A stretch of DNA of 64,000 nucleotides from Undaria pinnatifida (Eukaryota; Sar; Phaeophyceae; Laminariales; Alariaceae), in assembly GCA_012845835.1 (NCBI GenBank), contig JABAKD010000003.1, positions 495,984 to 559,983 on the forward strand, read 5' to 3'. The notes below the pieces were generated by a model. The model was not told where the DNA came from. It searched no databases and was given only the letters and a program-made list of their open reading frames with translations. The translations under genes and the position numbers were made by a program. Below are positions 33,755 through 43,525 of the stretch, piece by piece. Within the stretch, counting starts at the first letter, position 1; each line of letters begins with the position of its first letter.

Positions 33755-33915
33755 ATCATTTTCAAGGACGTCAGCCGTGAGTTCGACGAATTTCAGGTCA
33801 ATACTCATCTTTGCAAGCTGCGTTGTTGGTACTTGCAATATACCAGTACTATATGAGTGAGTTTTCATCTTTGCAAGCTGCGTTGTTGGTACTTGCAATA
33901 TACTTTATGGGTGAG
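33755..33915 (-). repeat. Family B fragment with internal tandem duplication
   Basis: TTTTCAAGGACGTCAGCCGT and CTCATCTTTGCAAGCTGCGT occur, then CATCTTTGCAAGCTGCGTTG with TTGGTACTTGCAATATAC is repeated once in direct tandem (about 33809-33845 and 33867-33903). Confidence 0.6.
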
Positions 33916-34139
33916 TTTTTATTGGGAGGGGTCCTATTTTTTGTCCACTATAATGGTAAGTGTTGGTATTTTTACTTTAGGTGGGAATTTTGAGCTAGGT
34001 GAAACATCACATCTATTTTATAAATGTATTACTGTAGTTTCCACTATATTGCTCTATCATATGTATGGTAGGCGGTTTATTTTGTTTTTTCTCCCCCCGG
34101 CTTTAATATCGGGAAGTGATTTGGCCATGAAATGCCGAC
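33916..34139. other. No feature recognised
   Basis: AT-rich sequence between a family B fragment and a family C copy. Confidence 0.35.
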
Positions 34140-34260
34140 CGCTACATAAATGCATATATACGTCGTGGTAGTCTTTCTTGGGTGGCAAGCGGTATGGTCG
34201 GTTTTTCCAGGCGCGAGTAGTGAGACGTATGTACCAGTGGCAGCGCCATCCGCCGTCGGC
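34140..34260 (+). repeat. Family C 5' fragment
   Basis: ATATATACGTCGTGGTAGTC, TTCTTGGGTGGCAAGCGGTA and CCAGGCGCGAGTAGTGAGAC match the sense 5' half of family C. It ends in a G-rich run at 34268-34328. Confidence 0.6.
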
Positions 34261-34529
34261 ATTTCTAAGCGGCCGGGGGAAGGGGGGAGGGGAGGAGGGG
34301 GGAAGGGGGGGGGGAGGGGAAGGGGGGGCGTCATGCCCAAGGGACTGAAATCTGGGTCTGGCCATCATCTTCTTGAAATTTGTGGGCCTTCCAATGGCCG
34401 TCACAAGATAGCCTAAAACCGCCCTGACTTCTTCGCCATGTTGCGTCTCTCCCCAGTGCCATTGATGATGCACTCGATACCCTCTATGAGCCCAATGCCG
34501 TCTTTAGTCAGTTCCTAGGGTCTGCTAGT

Positions 34530-34812
34530 ACGGCATTTTTTTTCTCTTTTCCTCTTCTTGCTTCCTCTTGTCTTGTATTTTCTTGATTTTCTTGTCTTTT
34601 CTCTCCTTTCCTTTATCTTCTTTTCTTTGTTTCTTTTTTCAAAAATTGACTTGCGTCTGTCGTGCGTATGCGTAGTGATAGGTACTACGTGCAATATATA
34701 CGTGGTAGTCGTTCTTGGGTGGCAAGTGGCATAGTCGGTTTTTCCAGGCGCGAGTAGTGAGACGTATGCACCAGTATGGACCTGGCCCATCGTAGGCTGA
34801 CTTATGATTCCA
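34530..34812 (+). mobile_element. Family C copy with pyrimidine-rich leader
   Basis: A T/C-rich stretch (34530-34640) then TTGCGTCTGTCGTGCGTATG, GTGGTAGTCGTTCTTGGGTG and CCTGGCCCATCGTAGGCTGA. It is cut off at the CACTTTTATT block, where family B begins. The leader mirrors the purine stretch beside 23641-24003. Confidence 0.65.
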
Positions 34813-34814
34813 CT

Positions 34815-35050
34815 TTTATTATAAAAATTAAAATACACTCCAGCTGTGAGATCGAATATTTTGTCGAAACTCATCTTTGCAAGCTGTGTGTGATACTCCG
34901 ATCGCGCGTATTACGGGTTGTGTGTCCTCATTAAGGATATAGGTCGGCGACTCCCCTTGCAACTACAGTGTAGCTATCAGGGTCAACAGGGTGATGTTAG
35001 GCAGTCTGTGCGCGGAAACTATAAAACCCGTTTCTGAGGGGGACAAAATC
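34815..35050 (-). repeat. Family B repeat, full copy
   Basis: AATACACTCCAGCTGTGAGA, TTTTGTCGAAACTCATCTTT, GATACTCCGATCGCGCGTAT, TAGGTCGGCGACTCCCCTTG, GTCAACAGGGTGATG and AACCCGTTTCTGAGGGGG. Opposite orientation to 12695. Confidence 0.75.
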
Positions 35051-35159
35051 TGACAGCTGTGGAAGGAAATGCATCAGTTTATCAAGTGAATCCCGTAAGT
35101 CGAATATCCAGTGAGGGGAGGGCGGAGTTTTTGAGTACGTGGGGGCCTGATTTTGATAT

Positions 35160-35325
35160 TTTATATGTTTCTGGCGGAGGCATGAATTGCGTCTGTGATA
35201 TATGCGTGTACCACCTTTGGTTTGTGTTTTTGTACCTGGGGTATTCCTCAGCTCCAGAGTGACTGGAGCCTGTCCTGTGACCACGGACTCGATTATGCGA
35301 GTCAACGTGAGAACAACAACATACG
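35160..35325 (+). mobile_element. Family C 3' half
   Basis: TTTATATGTTTCTGGCGGAG, GTGTACCACCTTTGG, CTCCAGAGTGACTGGAGC and GACCACGGACTCGATTATGC followed by AACAACAACA. Together with 34530-34815 it looks like one family C copy interrupted by family B, since the break falls inside the same CACTTTTA/TTTATATG block. Confidence 0.65.
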
Positions 35326-35626
35326 AGCACGCGGGCAAAAACCCTGCAAAAACAAAAACGTGAAAGCCAGCACACCAGACTATTTGCAGTAAAAAAGAAA
35401 GTGGAAGAAAACAATCGAAACGGAAAACTACATTACTTTTATTAAAAAGGAAAAAGCAATTGGAAGAAAAAGGAAAACAGGACGGCACGACAAATATAAT
35501 AAAACAAAACACAACAGACAGCCAGCAACTACGAGCAACACAGCAGATTACGCCGTTCAACCAACATCGCGGGCAGCAACCATGTTGTGAAATAGACCAT
35601 ATTGGTTTTCGAATGACCATTTTTTT
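35326..35626. other. A-rich, no feature recognised
   Basis: A-rich sequence with many ACAGCA and AAAACAA words. No gene supported. Confidence 0.35.
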
Positions 35627-36155
35627 TCACTTTGTTCTCACACTTCTACTTTTCAGCTTCTGGACAAGCCGTGGTCAGAGGTGTCGTCCCTTCTCCCCCC
35701 CGGTTCTTGCGTTCAATTTTTATCGCGCATAGGGTTCAGCAATCCCACTGCTTATCGATTTTTCATCGAGTGTGGCTAACTCACGCTCTCGCGCTTTCCG
35801 CACGTCAATTTGTGCACAAGAAGAAAGTCCCAACGAATTTTATATCAACTGAAGAACGTCAGCTGTGAGTACAACCGTTTGATTGGCTGAAACTCAACTT
35901 TTGCAAGCTGCGTGGTACATCTATGTTTCACTAATAAGCAGCAGTAGTAGTTGCACACAATTTACGGAAGGTCGTTCGCGCGTGTTATGTGTTTGATGCT
36001 CATGGAAGATATAGGTCGGTGAATCCCCTGGATGTTGTCAGGGTCAACAGGACGATTTTCCATAATTTATACGAGTATGCACTCGGCGGGGCTCGAACTC
36101 ACGAAACTGACCTATACCAGGCTCGAGGATAACCTGATACGCCACCGGGGCGACC
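35627..36155 (-). mobile_element. Family A SINE interrupted by family B
   Basis: 35627-35845 holds the family A body (CACTTCTACTTTTCAGCTTC to AAGAAAGTCCCAACGAA). 36066-36155 holds the missing tRNA-like head (ACGAGTATGCACTCGGCGGG, ACTCACGAAACTGACC, GATACGCCACCGGGGCGACC). The uninterrupted copy at 61628-61932 reads straight across this point. Confidence 0.75.
35846..36065 (-). mobile_element. Family B copy inserted within a family A SINE
   Basis: It contains ACGTCAGCTGTGAGT, GGCTGAAACTCAACTTTTGC, TAGGTCGGTGAATCCCC and GTCAGGGTCAACAGG. The flanks CGAATTTTAT and ATAATTTAT are similar and could be a degraded target duplication. Its position inside a SINE shows that family B is itself mobile. Confidence 0.65.
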
Positions 36156-36300
36156 GGATGCCCCTATGATACGATGGCGTGGGAGTAGGAGCTTTGCCGC
36201 ATGGTCTAAATCACCTGCGCATTGTTTCTGACGACAGCAGTAGTAGCGGTGCCAATGCCGTCATCGTCGCCCCCGAACCGAATAAAAAAACGTTTTTGGT
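36156..36300. other. No feature recognised
   Basis: Short unique stretch between SINE A and family D. Confidence 0.3.
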
Positions 36301-36348
36301 TTTTAGTTTTTGTTATCCTCCAGCGGAAATGAAAAAATGAAGCTTTAA
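36301..36348 (-). mobile_element. Family D retroposon, part 1 (split by palindrome)
   Basis: TGTTATCCTCCAGCGGAAAT and GAAAAAATGAAGCTT match 33240-33272. The remainder continues at 38168 beyond the palindromic element. Confidence 0.75.
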
Positions 36349-38167
36349 GGCTATTTCTTACGTTCGGATTCGTCAGTCGAAAACGGCCTTTTTCGACTGG
36401 AGCCCAAATCGGGCTTTCTTACACAGTCGAAAAAGGACTTTTTTTACTCACCTTTTTTCGACTGAGTTTTCCGCCAGTCGAAAAACTCAGTCGAAAAAGT
36501 TTTCCACGTGTTTTGTGAACCCATCGCATTGCTCATCGCACTGCAAAGCACATCCACACACCCATACCAAGTACCACATAGCAGTATTACACCACAGCGC
36601 CAACTCTGGCTTGGCCAGCACTGCTGTTGCTTCTTCGCCACAAGTCGGCGTGGCGCATTCCTAGCTCCGCTCGCCAGCAGCGTGTATCACACGACGACAG
36701 CTGCGCGCGGTATCGATGCCACTTTGCGAACAACGGCTAAGCCTGCTGTAGCTATGGCGGCTCTCGGCTGAGTACAACGCCAAAAACGTAGCTTTCGCGA
36801 CTTGCGGCTGAGTCCAACGCCACCAACCCGCTCAGCGCCATTAACCCGCTTGGACGAGGATTCGTCGCGCGCGAAGCACACGTTGCTCGCGGTGAACGCG
36901 CGAAGCACAGAGCTGCCAACCGATTTTCGACCGCCATACAGCAGTACAGCAGTATCCTTTTACACCAACCGCCTCTAGGAAGAGCACAAAAACTATAAAA
37001 GCGACTCGACTGACGATAAGAAGAAGGACCAGAAGAATCCAGTCGAAAAAAAGTCCAGTCGAACAGGGCGGTTTTCGACTGACGGAATCCGACTGTGAAA
37101 GAAATGGCTCGAAAAAAAGTCCAGTCGAACAGGGCGGTTTTCAATTGACGGAATCCGACTGAGTAAAAAATGCGACTGACGATGAGAAGAAGGACCAGAA
37201 GGATCCATCGAATTAAAGTCCAGTCGAACAGGGCGGTTTTCGACTGTTGGACTGGACTTTTTTTCGGCTGCATTTCTTACACAGCTGGATCCCGTCAGTC
37301 GAAAACCGCCCTGTTCGACTGGACTTTTTTTCGACTACAATTTTCGTACACAGTTGGATTCCGTCAGTCGAAACCACCCTGTTCGACTGGACTTTTTTTC
37401 GTTTGCATTTCTTACACAGTCGGATTCCGTCAGTCGAAAACCACCCTGTTCTACTGGACTTTTTTTCGACTGGATTCTTCTGGTCCTTCTTCTTATCGTC
37501 AGTCGAGTCGATTTTATAGTTTTTGTGCTCTTCCTGGAGGCGGTCGGTGTGTGGGGGAGTACTGCTGTATGGCAGTCTAAAATCGGTTGGCATCTTTGTC
37601 TTCCGGCGTTCTCCGCGAGCAACGCGTGCTTCGCGCGCGACGAACCCTCGCTCAAGCGGGTTGATGTCGTTGGGTTTAGCCGAAAACTGCCAAAGCTACG
37701 CTCGTGGCGTTGCACTCAGCCGAGAGCTGCAAAGCTACATACACCAGGCGTAGCCGTTGTTGGCAAAATGGCATCGATACCGCGGGCTGCTGCCGTCGTG
37801 TGATACACGCTGCTGGCAGGAAGATCGGAGCTAGGAGTGCGTCACGCTGGCTTGCGGCGGGAAGCAACAGCAGTGAAAGCCAAGCCAGCTTCGGCGCTGT
37901 TGTATGACACTGCTGTGTGGTACCTGGTATGGGTGTGTAGGCGTGTGGGTGTGTGTTTGGTGGTGGGACGAGCGATGCGATGGGCTAAGAAAAACACGTG
38001 TAGTACATTTTCGACTGGGTTTTTCGACAGGATCGGCCAGTCGGAAAACTCAACTCGAAACAAGTTGAGTCGAAAAAGCTCTTTTGGACTGTGTAAGAAA
38101 GCCCAATTTGGGCTTCAGCCGAAACGGCCGTTTTCGACGGACAAACCCGACTGTGTAAGAAATGGCC
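36349..38167. mobile_element. 1.8 kb foldback (palindromic) DNA element
   Basis: The whole element is an inverted repeat with arms of about 900 bp meeting near 37258. The ends are GGCTATTTCTTAC and the complement of GGCCATTTCTTACACAGTCG. Each arm holds, from outside in, AGTCGAAAA-rich blocks, a common 450 bp segment (words such as TCGTCGCGCGCGAAGCAC and GTGTATCACACGACG), and an inner array of about 85 bp units built on AAAAAGTCCAGTCGAACAGG. It splits a family D copy. The flanking triplets TAA and CAA, with GGCC-type ends, suggest PIF/Harbinger, but no transposase is present. The open frames within it are mirrored in both arms and are not taken as genes. Confidence 0.8.
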
Positions 38168-38380
38168 CAAGCTCACCACACTTTCACGTATTTTCATACA
38201 CGTCGTGTGTCAACTTAACTCATTGGTCTTCGCAATCCAGCTGGTTTTCTGACATGTCCTTCAGTTCCCGTGAAAGGGATAGCGCAAGCTGCCGTTGTAT
38301 ACAGATGCGTGAGTATGCCGACCCGACCTGCACCCGGGGGGGCAGATGCGATGGAGCTAGCCACCCGGAACGTCGTCATT
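38168..38380 (-). mobile_element. Family D retroposon, part 2
   Basis: AGCTCACCACACTTTCACGT, GCGCAAGCTGCCGTTGTATA, CCCGACCTGCACC and GCCACCCGGAACGTC continue the family D sequence interrupted at 36348; compare 33280-33545. Confidence 0.75.
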
Positions 38381-38619
38381 TCGAACCCTAAGAATTAAGC
38401 AAGCAAACACTCAGCAACAAAGCAGGTGACACCACGCAGCCGGCGTCGGGGTAGCACTCTAACTTGGCTCCGAACGCAAAATCTAGAGGGTTAGGAGCTT
38501 TGCTGCCTGGTCTGTCCTCCACTTACTGTAAGTTCGACGGCGGTGTCCATGCCGACATCATCGCCTCAGTATCCCTCAAGGGTAGGAAAACAGAAAAGGC
38601 AAAAAAGACCGGTGCTACG
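38381..38619. other. No feature recognised
   Basis: Unique sequence with no supportable gene. Confidence 0.3.
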
Positions 38620-38880
38620 GTAGAGGCGCACTTTTTTTTTTCGGGAGTTCCACAATTTGAGGGCTTAAGACATCTCTTAAGGCAAAAACTGATTTGAAGA
38701 AAAGTCAAAAATTGTGTACCGAGGTGAAAAATCCCATGGCCTACGGTAGGTACACAACGAGAATCACCATGCCAGAAGAAAAAAAATGGCGTATTTCCGA
38801 CGATTTGGGTGAAGGAGCCCCCCCGTCGTGCAGAAACCGTTCCAGGCGAAAACTGCTTCCTCTGTCGTAGGACGCGTCAA
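38620..38880 (-). repeat. Family E, inverted copy
   Basis: GTATTTCCGACGATTTGGGT, GAAGGAGCCCCCCCGTCGTG and CTCTGTCGTAGGACGCGTC are the reverse complement of the copies at 6790 and 12985. AAATCCCATGGCCTACGG also pairs with 10943. Confidence 0.5.
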
Positions 38881-39339
38881 AAAGCGAAAGGGAAGCAAAC
38901 GAATACAGCGACCAAGAAAGGGAAAAAAGAAAAAAGGAGATGGAAATTGAAAAGGGGAAAACCGGTCCAGCGAGAAAATCGCTCATCAGCGGTGGTTATT
39001 CCGCAGTAGTATCGGCCAAGACTGTACAACCGAGCGGGATGGAGCAGGCGATCGAAAGAACGAAAAATAATAACAAAACACGAGGTAGTCGCGGTAGCTT
39101 CGAGGTTACGTAGTCAGACTGTCTACCTACTACTGGTCGGCCTGGTGCCTCGCAACCCTGTCTGCCATCTCGTTCTTGCTTTCTTCGGCAGCGGTTTTCC
39201 TGAATCCCCCCCCCCCGCCCCGCCCCCCTTCGGCTTGCGCGTGACGCATCCGGGCTGTCAAATGGTAGCAAACCATTGACAACCCATTAAAACCCCAATT
39301 CGCTCCAAATCAACCGCAAACAATTATAAATATCATGTA
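38881..39339. other. No feature recognised
   Basis: An A/G-rich stretch to about 38985 and then mixed sequence with a poly-C run near 39207-39230. Confidence 0.3.
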
Positions 39340-39535
39340 GTCGCAGTTCGATGCAAGCCAACGAGGGAAGAAATAGCTGGAGTCTCCTCGCGATAAAAAC
39401 GAAGGCGCGTAACGTAGTGGGGAGGGGGGAGAAGAGCCTGCTTTTTTGTGGCCCCGGATCTGAGTTATGTCTAGGGAGGGAGCAGGAGAAAGAACAGTGC
39501 AATGATGATAGACCGGATGAGCAAAAAAAACGAAA
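39340..39535 (+). repeat. Family G repeat, copy 1
   Basis: GTTCGATGCAAGCCAACGAG, GCGATAAAAACGAAGGCGCG, AGAAGAGCCTGCTTTTTTGT and GATCTGAGTTATGTCTAGGG. The family recurs at 40598 and 43797 and loosely resembles the 3' half of family A. Confidence 0.65.
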
Positions 39536-39614
39536 GCAAATGGTACAGTGGTGCGGCCAACGCCCTGTACGAATATGTGGCCGCTCCGTTCCACCGACCT
39601 CCGAGAGTATTTTT

Positions 39615-39800
39615 TTTTTTTTTTCTTCCGGCGGATGGGGAAAAATAAAGCTCTAGCTCACCACACTTTCACGTATTTTCATACGCGTCGTGTGTCGATT
39701 TAACTCAGTTGCTTTCGCAGCCCAACGCTAGCTGGTGCACCCTTCGGATCCCATTGTAGGTATAGCGTGAGCTGTCCCTATCAGTGATCTTTGTGAGTAA
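39615..39800 (-). mobile_element. Family D retroposon
   Basis: A poly-T run (39610-39624), then TTCCGGCGGATGGGGAAAAA and TAAAGCTCTAGCTCACCACA and on through GCTAGCTGGTGCACCCTTCG. On the minus strand it ends in poly-A. Confidence 0.75.
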
Positions 39801-40138
39801 TCGTTGTTTTTCTTGCATCCGATCCTAAACGTCCATCCTTTGATAGGAGCACCCAGTATCGTATACCGGTAGGATTTTTTTGTTCGTCGGTTTTGAACAA
39901 AACTGACTTTTCGAAGACATATTATACATACATTGCTCGTGTCGATGCCACTCGTATCTGAGATTCGAGGTTGGCGATCATGTGTGTCTGCTTCACGTTA
40001 AACTGATCTTTCCATCCATCTACTTCCAGCACAACCAGTGTCCGTGCTTGTGCCGCCAAACTCCTGATAAGAGGCGAGGTCTGTGGTCACAAACTACAAG
40101 ACAAAAAATCCATTATTGCAAAAATGGCCATGTATTAT
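39801..40138. other. No feature recognised
   Basis: Unique sequence; a GTCTGTGGTCACAAAC word near 40080 matches the shared SINE 3' word only. Confidence 0.3.
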
Positions 40139-40345
40139 TACTTTTTTCCCCACACACTTCTACCTTCCAGCTTCTGGACAAGCCGTGGTCACAGGTGTCG
40201 TCCTTTCTTCCCCCCCGTTCTCGCCCTCAAGTTTTATCGCGCGTAGGGCTCAGCAATCCCACTGTTCGTTGATTTTTCATCGAGTGTTGCTAACTCACGC
40301 TCTCGCTTACTTTCCGCAAGTCAATTTGTGCACAAAAAAAAATCA
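40139..40345 (-). mobile_element. Family A SINE, 5'-truncated
   Basis: CTTCTACCTTCCAGCTTCTG, AAGCCGTGGTCACAGGTGTC, CAGCAATCCCACTGTTCG and AAGTCAATTTGTGCACAAAA match the family A body. The tRNA-like head is missing, as expected from 5' truncation (element sense is minus). Confidence 0.7.
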
Positions 40346-40415
40346 ATATATGATATGATACCACATAGCGGTAGCGGTAAACCTTCGAGGTCAACCTTGG
40401 AATGCTGACCTACCC

Positions 40416-40505
40416 TTAACCCCTTAACAACTGGAAACCTGTTTTTGGGGACAAAATTACTTGGATTTAGTATAGGGAGGGGTTCGGGGGCTCTAAAGGG
40501 GTCAA
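40416..40505 (-). mobile_element. Family P TTAA-bounded MITE
   Basis: TTAACCCCTTAACAACTGGA to GGGGCTCTAAAGGGGTCAA, inverted relative to 880-969. The left TTAA is intact and the right is TCAA. Confidence 0.65.
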
Positions 40506-40597
40506 CAGAGTTGATTCTGGAGTTGGAATCCGGCGTGAATCGGACTTGGAGTTGGCTGGCTAAAATTGTCAAAGGAATCAGTTCGTGAGAGCACCTT

Positions 40598-40830
40598 CGT
40601 CGTAGCAGCGTGGGTAGGCTGAATTCGATGCGAGTCGACGAGGGAAGGAAGAACTGAATTCTTGTCGTGATAAAAATGAAGGCGTGTACCGTAGCGGGGA
40701 GGGGGAGAAGAGCCTGCCTCGTGGCCCCAGGTCTGATTTACGACTAGGGAGGGAGAACGAGAACGAAAAAGCGCGAAAGCAATGGGGGGGATGAAGGAAG
40801 AAAAAAAAGAATCCCACTCGCAATGAATAC
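40598..40830 (+). repeat. Family G repeat, copy 2
   Basis: ATTCGATGCGAGTCGACGAG, CTTGTCGTGATAAAAATGAA, GGGAGAAGAGCCTGCC and CAGGTCTGATTTACGACTAG. Followed by an A-rich end near 40795-40810. Confidence 0.65.
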
Positions 40831-40854
40831 GAAGGCAAAGCACATACCTGGTGA

Positions 40855-41095
40855 TACATTATACAAATAATACAATAAGAGTGCACACCAGCTGTGAGAT
40901 GGAAGATTTCGTCGAAACTCATCTGTGCAAGCTGTGTCTGATACTCCGACCGCGCGTATTACTGGGTGTGTCCTCATTGAGGATACAGGTCGGCGTCTCC
41001 CCTGAGTGGGGGAGAGGGGGGGGGGGGATCCAATCTGTGCTCGGAAAGTCTAAAACCCGTTCTTGAGGGGTATACTACGGAATCTGACGGCTGTG
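40855..41095 (-). repeat. Family B repeat, near full copy
   Basis: AGTGCACACCAGCTGTGAGA, TTCGTCGAAACTCATCTGTG, GATACTCCGACCGCGCGTAT, GGTCGGCGTCTCCCCTGAG, then AACCCGTTCTTGAGGGG. A G-run at 41010-41030 replaces part of the middle. Confidence 0.7.
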
Positions 41096-41534
41096 GAAGG
41101 AAGGCGTCGATTACACTTAATATGCACGCCAGCACTCCTGACCATTCGCGAGGAAAAAGAAAGGAAGCGAAACAAAACGGAACAAAAATGGAATGAAAGA
41201 GGTAACAGGAACGCGGGGGGGGGGGGGAAGGGGAACAGGTACCCAGGAATAGCAAAATCGAGTGAAACAAGACGGCACGACTAAAATGAAACAAAGCAAA
41301 TACAAAACTAAGACAACCCAACAATAAACTAAGAGCAACAGAGGCAGATAGCACCACCCAACCAATGTCGGGAGAAGCGACCGTTCTGGGTTCCGAATGC
41401 AGGGACTTTATTTATGGTTTTTTTTTCGTAAAGTCCCAGCGTGCTTATTGCGGTTGTGGCATTGCATTGCATGGCTTGAATATGAATAACCTTTTGCTGC
41501 ACTTGCAGGCCAACCCGGCTCGCTGTGTTTGTGG
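41096..41534. other. No feature recognised
   Basis: A-rich and G-run-containing unique sequence with no gene signal. Confidence 0.3.
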
Positions 41535-41630
41535 TCTCTGTCTCGTAGTTCGTGACCGCAGAGCTCGTCTCTCTATGAGGCATCAGCACGGACACGGGTT
41601 GTGCTGGCTGTAGATGGGTGAAAATGTCAG
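41535..41630 (+). repeat. Fragment related to the 1.43 kb tandem unit
   Basis: CTCGTAGTTCGTGACCGCAG, AGCTCGTCTCTCTATGAG and GGTTGTGCTGGCTGTAGATG resemble 28376-28455 and 31686-31765 of the tandem array. Confidence 0.55.
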
Positions 41631-41981
41631 TTTCATGTGAAGACGCACACGTAGGGTTCACAATCAAGTAGGTTCTGGGTACGAAGTGATGTACAGCACT
41701 GCTATGTGCTGTTCCCAGGTACCAACGTCTTGCGGGCTGTGGGCCCTGAATCGATCACCCTTGAGTCTGAAGTGCAACTGAAGCTGTGGGAGTAGCCTGA
41801 GCGAGTATCTGAGGACTCGCGCATGCTTCCTGGTAGGACTCGCCCATGCTTCATCTTTTTCTTTGCTGGAAGCTACGCATTGCTTTTCGCCCCGGTGGTC
41901 CTGTGTGTGTGCGCGTCACATTAGCCTTACACATGTTACATTTCAAACCATCTAGAGTCCTTGCGGGACTTTTTTAATATT
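41631..41981. other. No feature recognised
   Basis: Unique sequence with no gene signal. Confidence 0.3.
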
Positions 41982-42171
41982 CAGTCAACCCCGCTTTAAG
42001 GACGCACATGGTTTTTGTTGAAAAAAAGTGTCTTCAAAAGCGGGGTTTCGTCCTTGATAGTGTATACCCCTGTATTTATACCGTCTGTCGGCCCCCTCGG
42101 TCCGGAAAAAAAAGTCGTCCTTAAAGTGGGGAGTTTCCTTACTACAAGCGTTCTTAAAGCGGGGTTGACTG
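41982..42171. mobile_element. pogo/Tc1-mariner-like MITE, 190 bp
   Basis: The left end CAGTCAACCCCGCTTTAAGG and the right end (GTTCTTAAAGCGGGGTTGACTG in two parts, GTTCTTAAAGC and GGGGTTGACTG) form an inverted repeat of about 24 bp with one mismatch. The right flank is TA and the left flank is TT, so one side of a TA duplication may be mutated. Similar words (AAAGCGGGGTTTCGTCCTTG, TCCTTAAAGTGGGG) recur inside. CAGTCAACCCCGCTTTAA-type ends are typical of pogo-like elements (family knowledge). No coding capacity. Confidence 0.75.
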
Positions 42172-43181
42172 TACCCTGACCCCCACTTTTTCTCGCTCAA
42201 TTTTGAGGGTTGGGACGTGAAACAAAGTTGGCATGAACCACGTGGTCGAGAGGAATCGATATACGGTGCAAAAAAAAAAAAAAAAACGGCGATAAATGGC
42301 CATGTTCGAAAAAAATACCCCGAAAATACCCCGAAACAACATATACCTGCCCCACAACCATTGGAACGTGCTCTGCGGCACGTGGAGAGCAGTCCAACTC
42401 GTGATTTCGCCTTTTGTGGCGCGAGGTGTGTGTGTATGCAACTAGGTGATGCTTGGTCTCGCGTGTGTGTATTGCTTGGGGGTGGGGACCCCGAACTTTT
42501 GACGCGCGATATCTCGTTCGAAAATTCTTCTTGGGGAAAACAAAAAAAACTATCCAGGGTGCAGGTTCAATTCATCCGAATGCGTCGAGTTATTCGAAAT
42601 CGTATGGTACAAAACTCTGATAAAAACTGTACCCTGAACGCCAGCTGAGAACGGTTTTTTGCCCTTTTTTCCATCAAAACTCTTATGGAAAATAAACTTG
42701 GGTTTGGTTGCCGTGAGCCCCTCGACGAGATACGCACCAAAACGTTGGTAAAAAAAATAATCGGACCCTATAATCGTCCATATAAAACTATCCTAATTTC
42801 CAAAAAATCTCGGCAGAATCACGATTTTCTCGCGAACCAAAAAAAAACAAAAAAAACTGCTCCCTGCCAATGATTTCCCTCAAACAGGGCTTTTCCTTCG
42901 TACGGTATATCGTGCGTCACGAGGGGGTACGTCAGTCACTCGGAATTAATTCCCAAGTGGATTTGACAAGTCGAAATGAAAATGTCCCGGATGGACTTAT
43001 AACTGCTACTCTGGTTACCCCCGAATGCTATGTACGAGAGTTGGTTCTGGGGTTCGACTCCCACGTGGGTCGGACTTTTTCAAGGTGGTTACAGTATTCA
43101 CAAAAATAAAAAGATGTAAGGGGGCCAATTGCCGAGGAGCCAAACAAATCAGGGCCTTCCCCGAGATTACTCTCGCGGAAC
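42172..43181. other. Mostly unannotated, with one tRNA T-arm-like word
   Basis: At 43042-43075, TGGGG-TTCGACT-CCCAC followed by a T run resembles a tRNA T-arm and terminator on the plus strand. No A-box or acceptor stem could be placed, so it is not called a tRNA. The ORF 42217-42648 has no supportable domain. Confidence 0.35.
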
Positions 43182-43525
43182 GTGGAATCGCGGTGAGTAG
43201 ACCGTAACACAGCAGTCACGGATAAGGAATAAACGATGGCGAAGCGCACCACAAGAAAGACAAATCCACGGCGAATCGACCGACGGTGGTTTTTCTGTTT
43301 ACCGAGGAGGAACCGCGGTATGACCACGGCATTTTTACCGCGGCATTTTTACCACGGCATTTTTACCACGGCATTTTTACCACGGCATTTTTACCACGGC
43401 ATTTGCGACAGAAGAACCACCGTCATTCGATTCGCCGTGGATTTGTCTTTTCTTGTTGTGCTTTCGCCATATTTGTTCATTTTTATTCGCGACAGCAGTG
43501 TTACCGTTGATTCACCGCGATTCTA
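43182..43525. mobile_element. Hairpin element with tandem-repeat loop, about 345 bp
   Basis: Arms of about 115 bp pair: the left carries GAATCGCGGTGAGTAGACCG, GGCGAAGCGCACCACAAGAA and AATCCACGGCGAATCGACCG; the right carries the complements ending ATTCACCGCGATTC. The loop (43320-43405) is five units of CCACGGCATTTTTA. This is a small foldback or MITE-like structure; no target duplication is clear. Confidence 0.75.

Noticed and set aside
36508-37803. Frames within the palindromic element
   Set aside because: Each has a mirror counterpart in the other arm and reads through AGTCGAAA repeats; no transposase motif.
42553-42640. Short hAT-like element (CAGGGTGCAG...CTGTACCCTG)
   Set aside because: The ends are complementary over only 10 bp, the flanks show no 8 bp duplication, and no second copy was seen.
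43025-43080. Plus-strand tRNA gene
   Set aside because: Only a T-arm-like hairpin and T run; no A-box, anticodon arm or acceptor stem could be paired.
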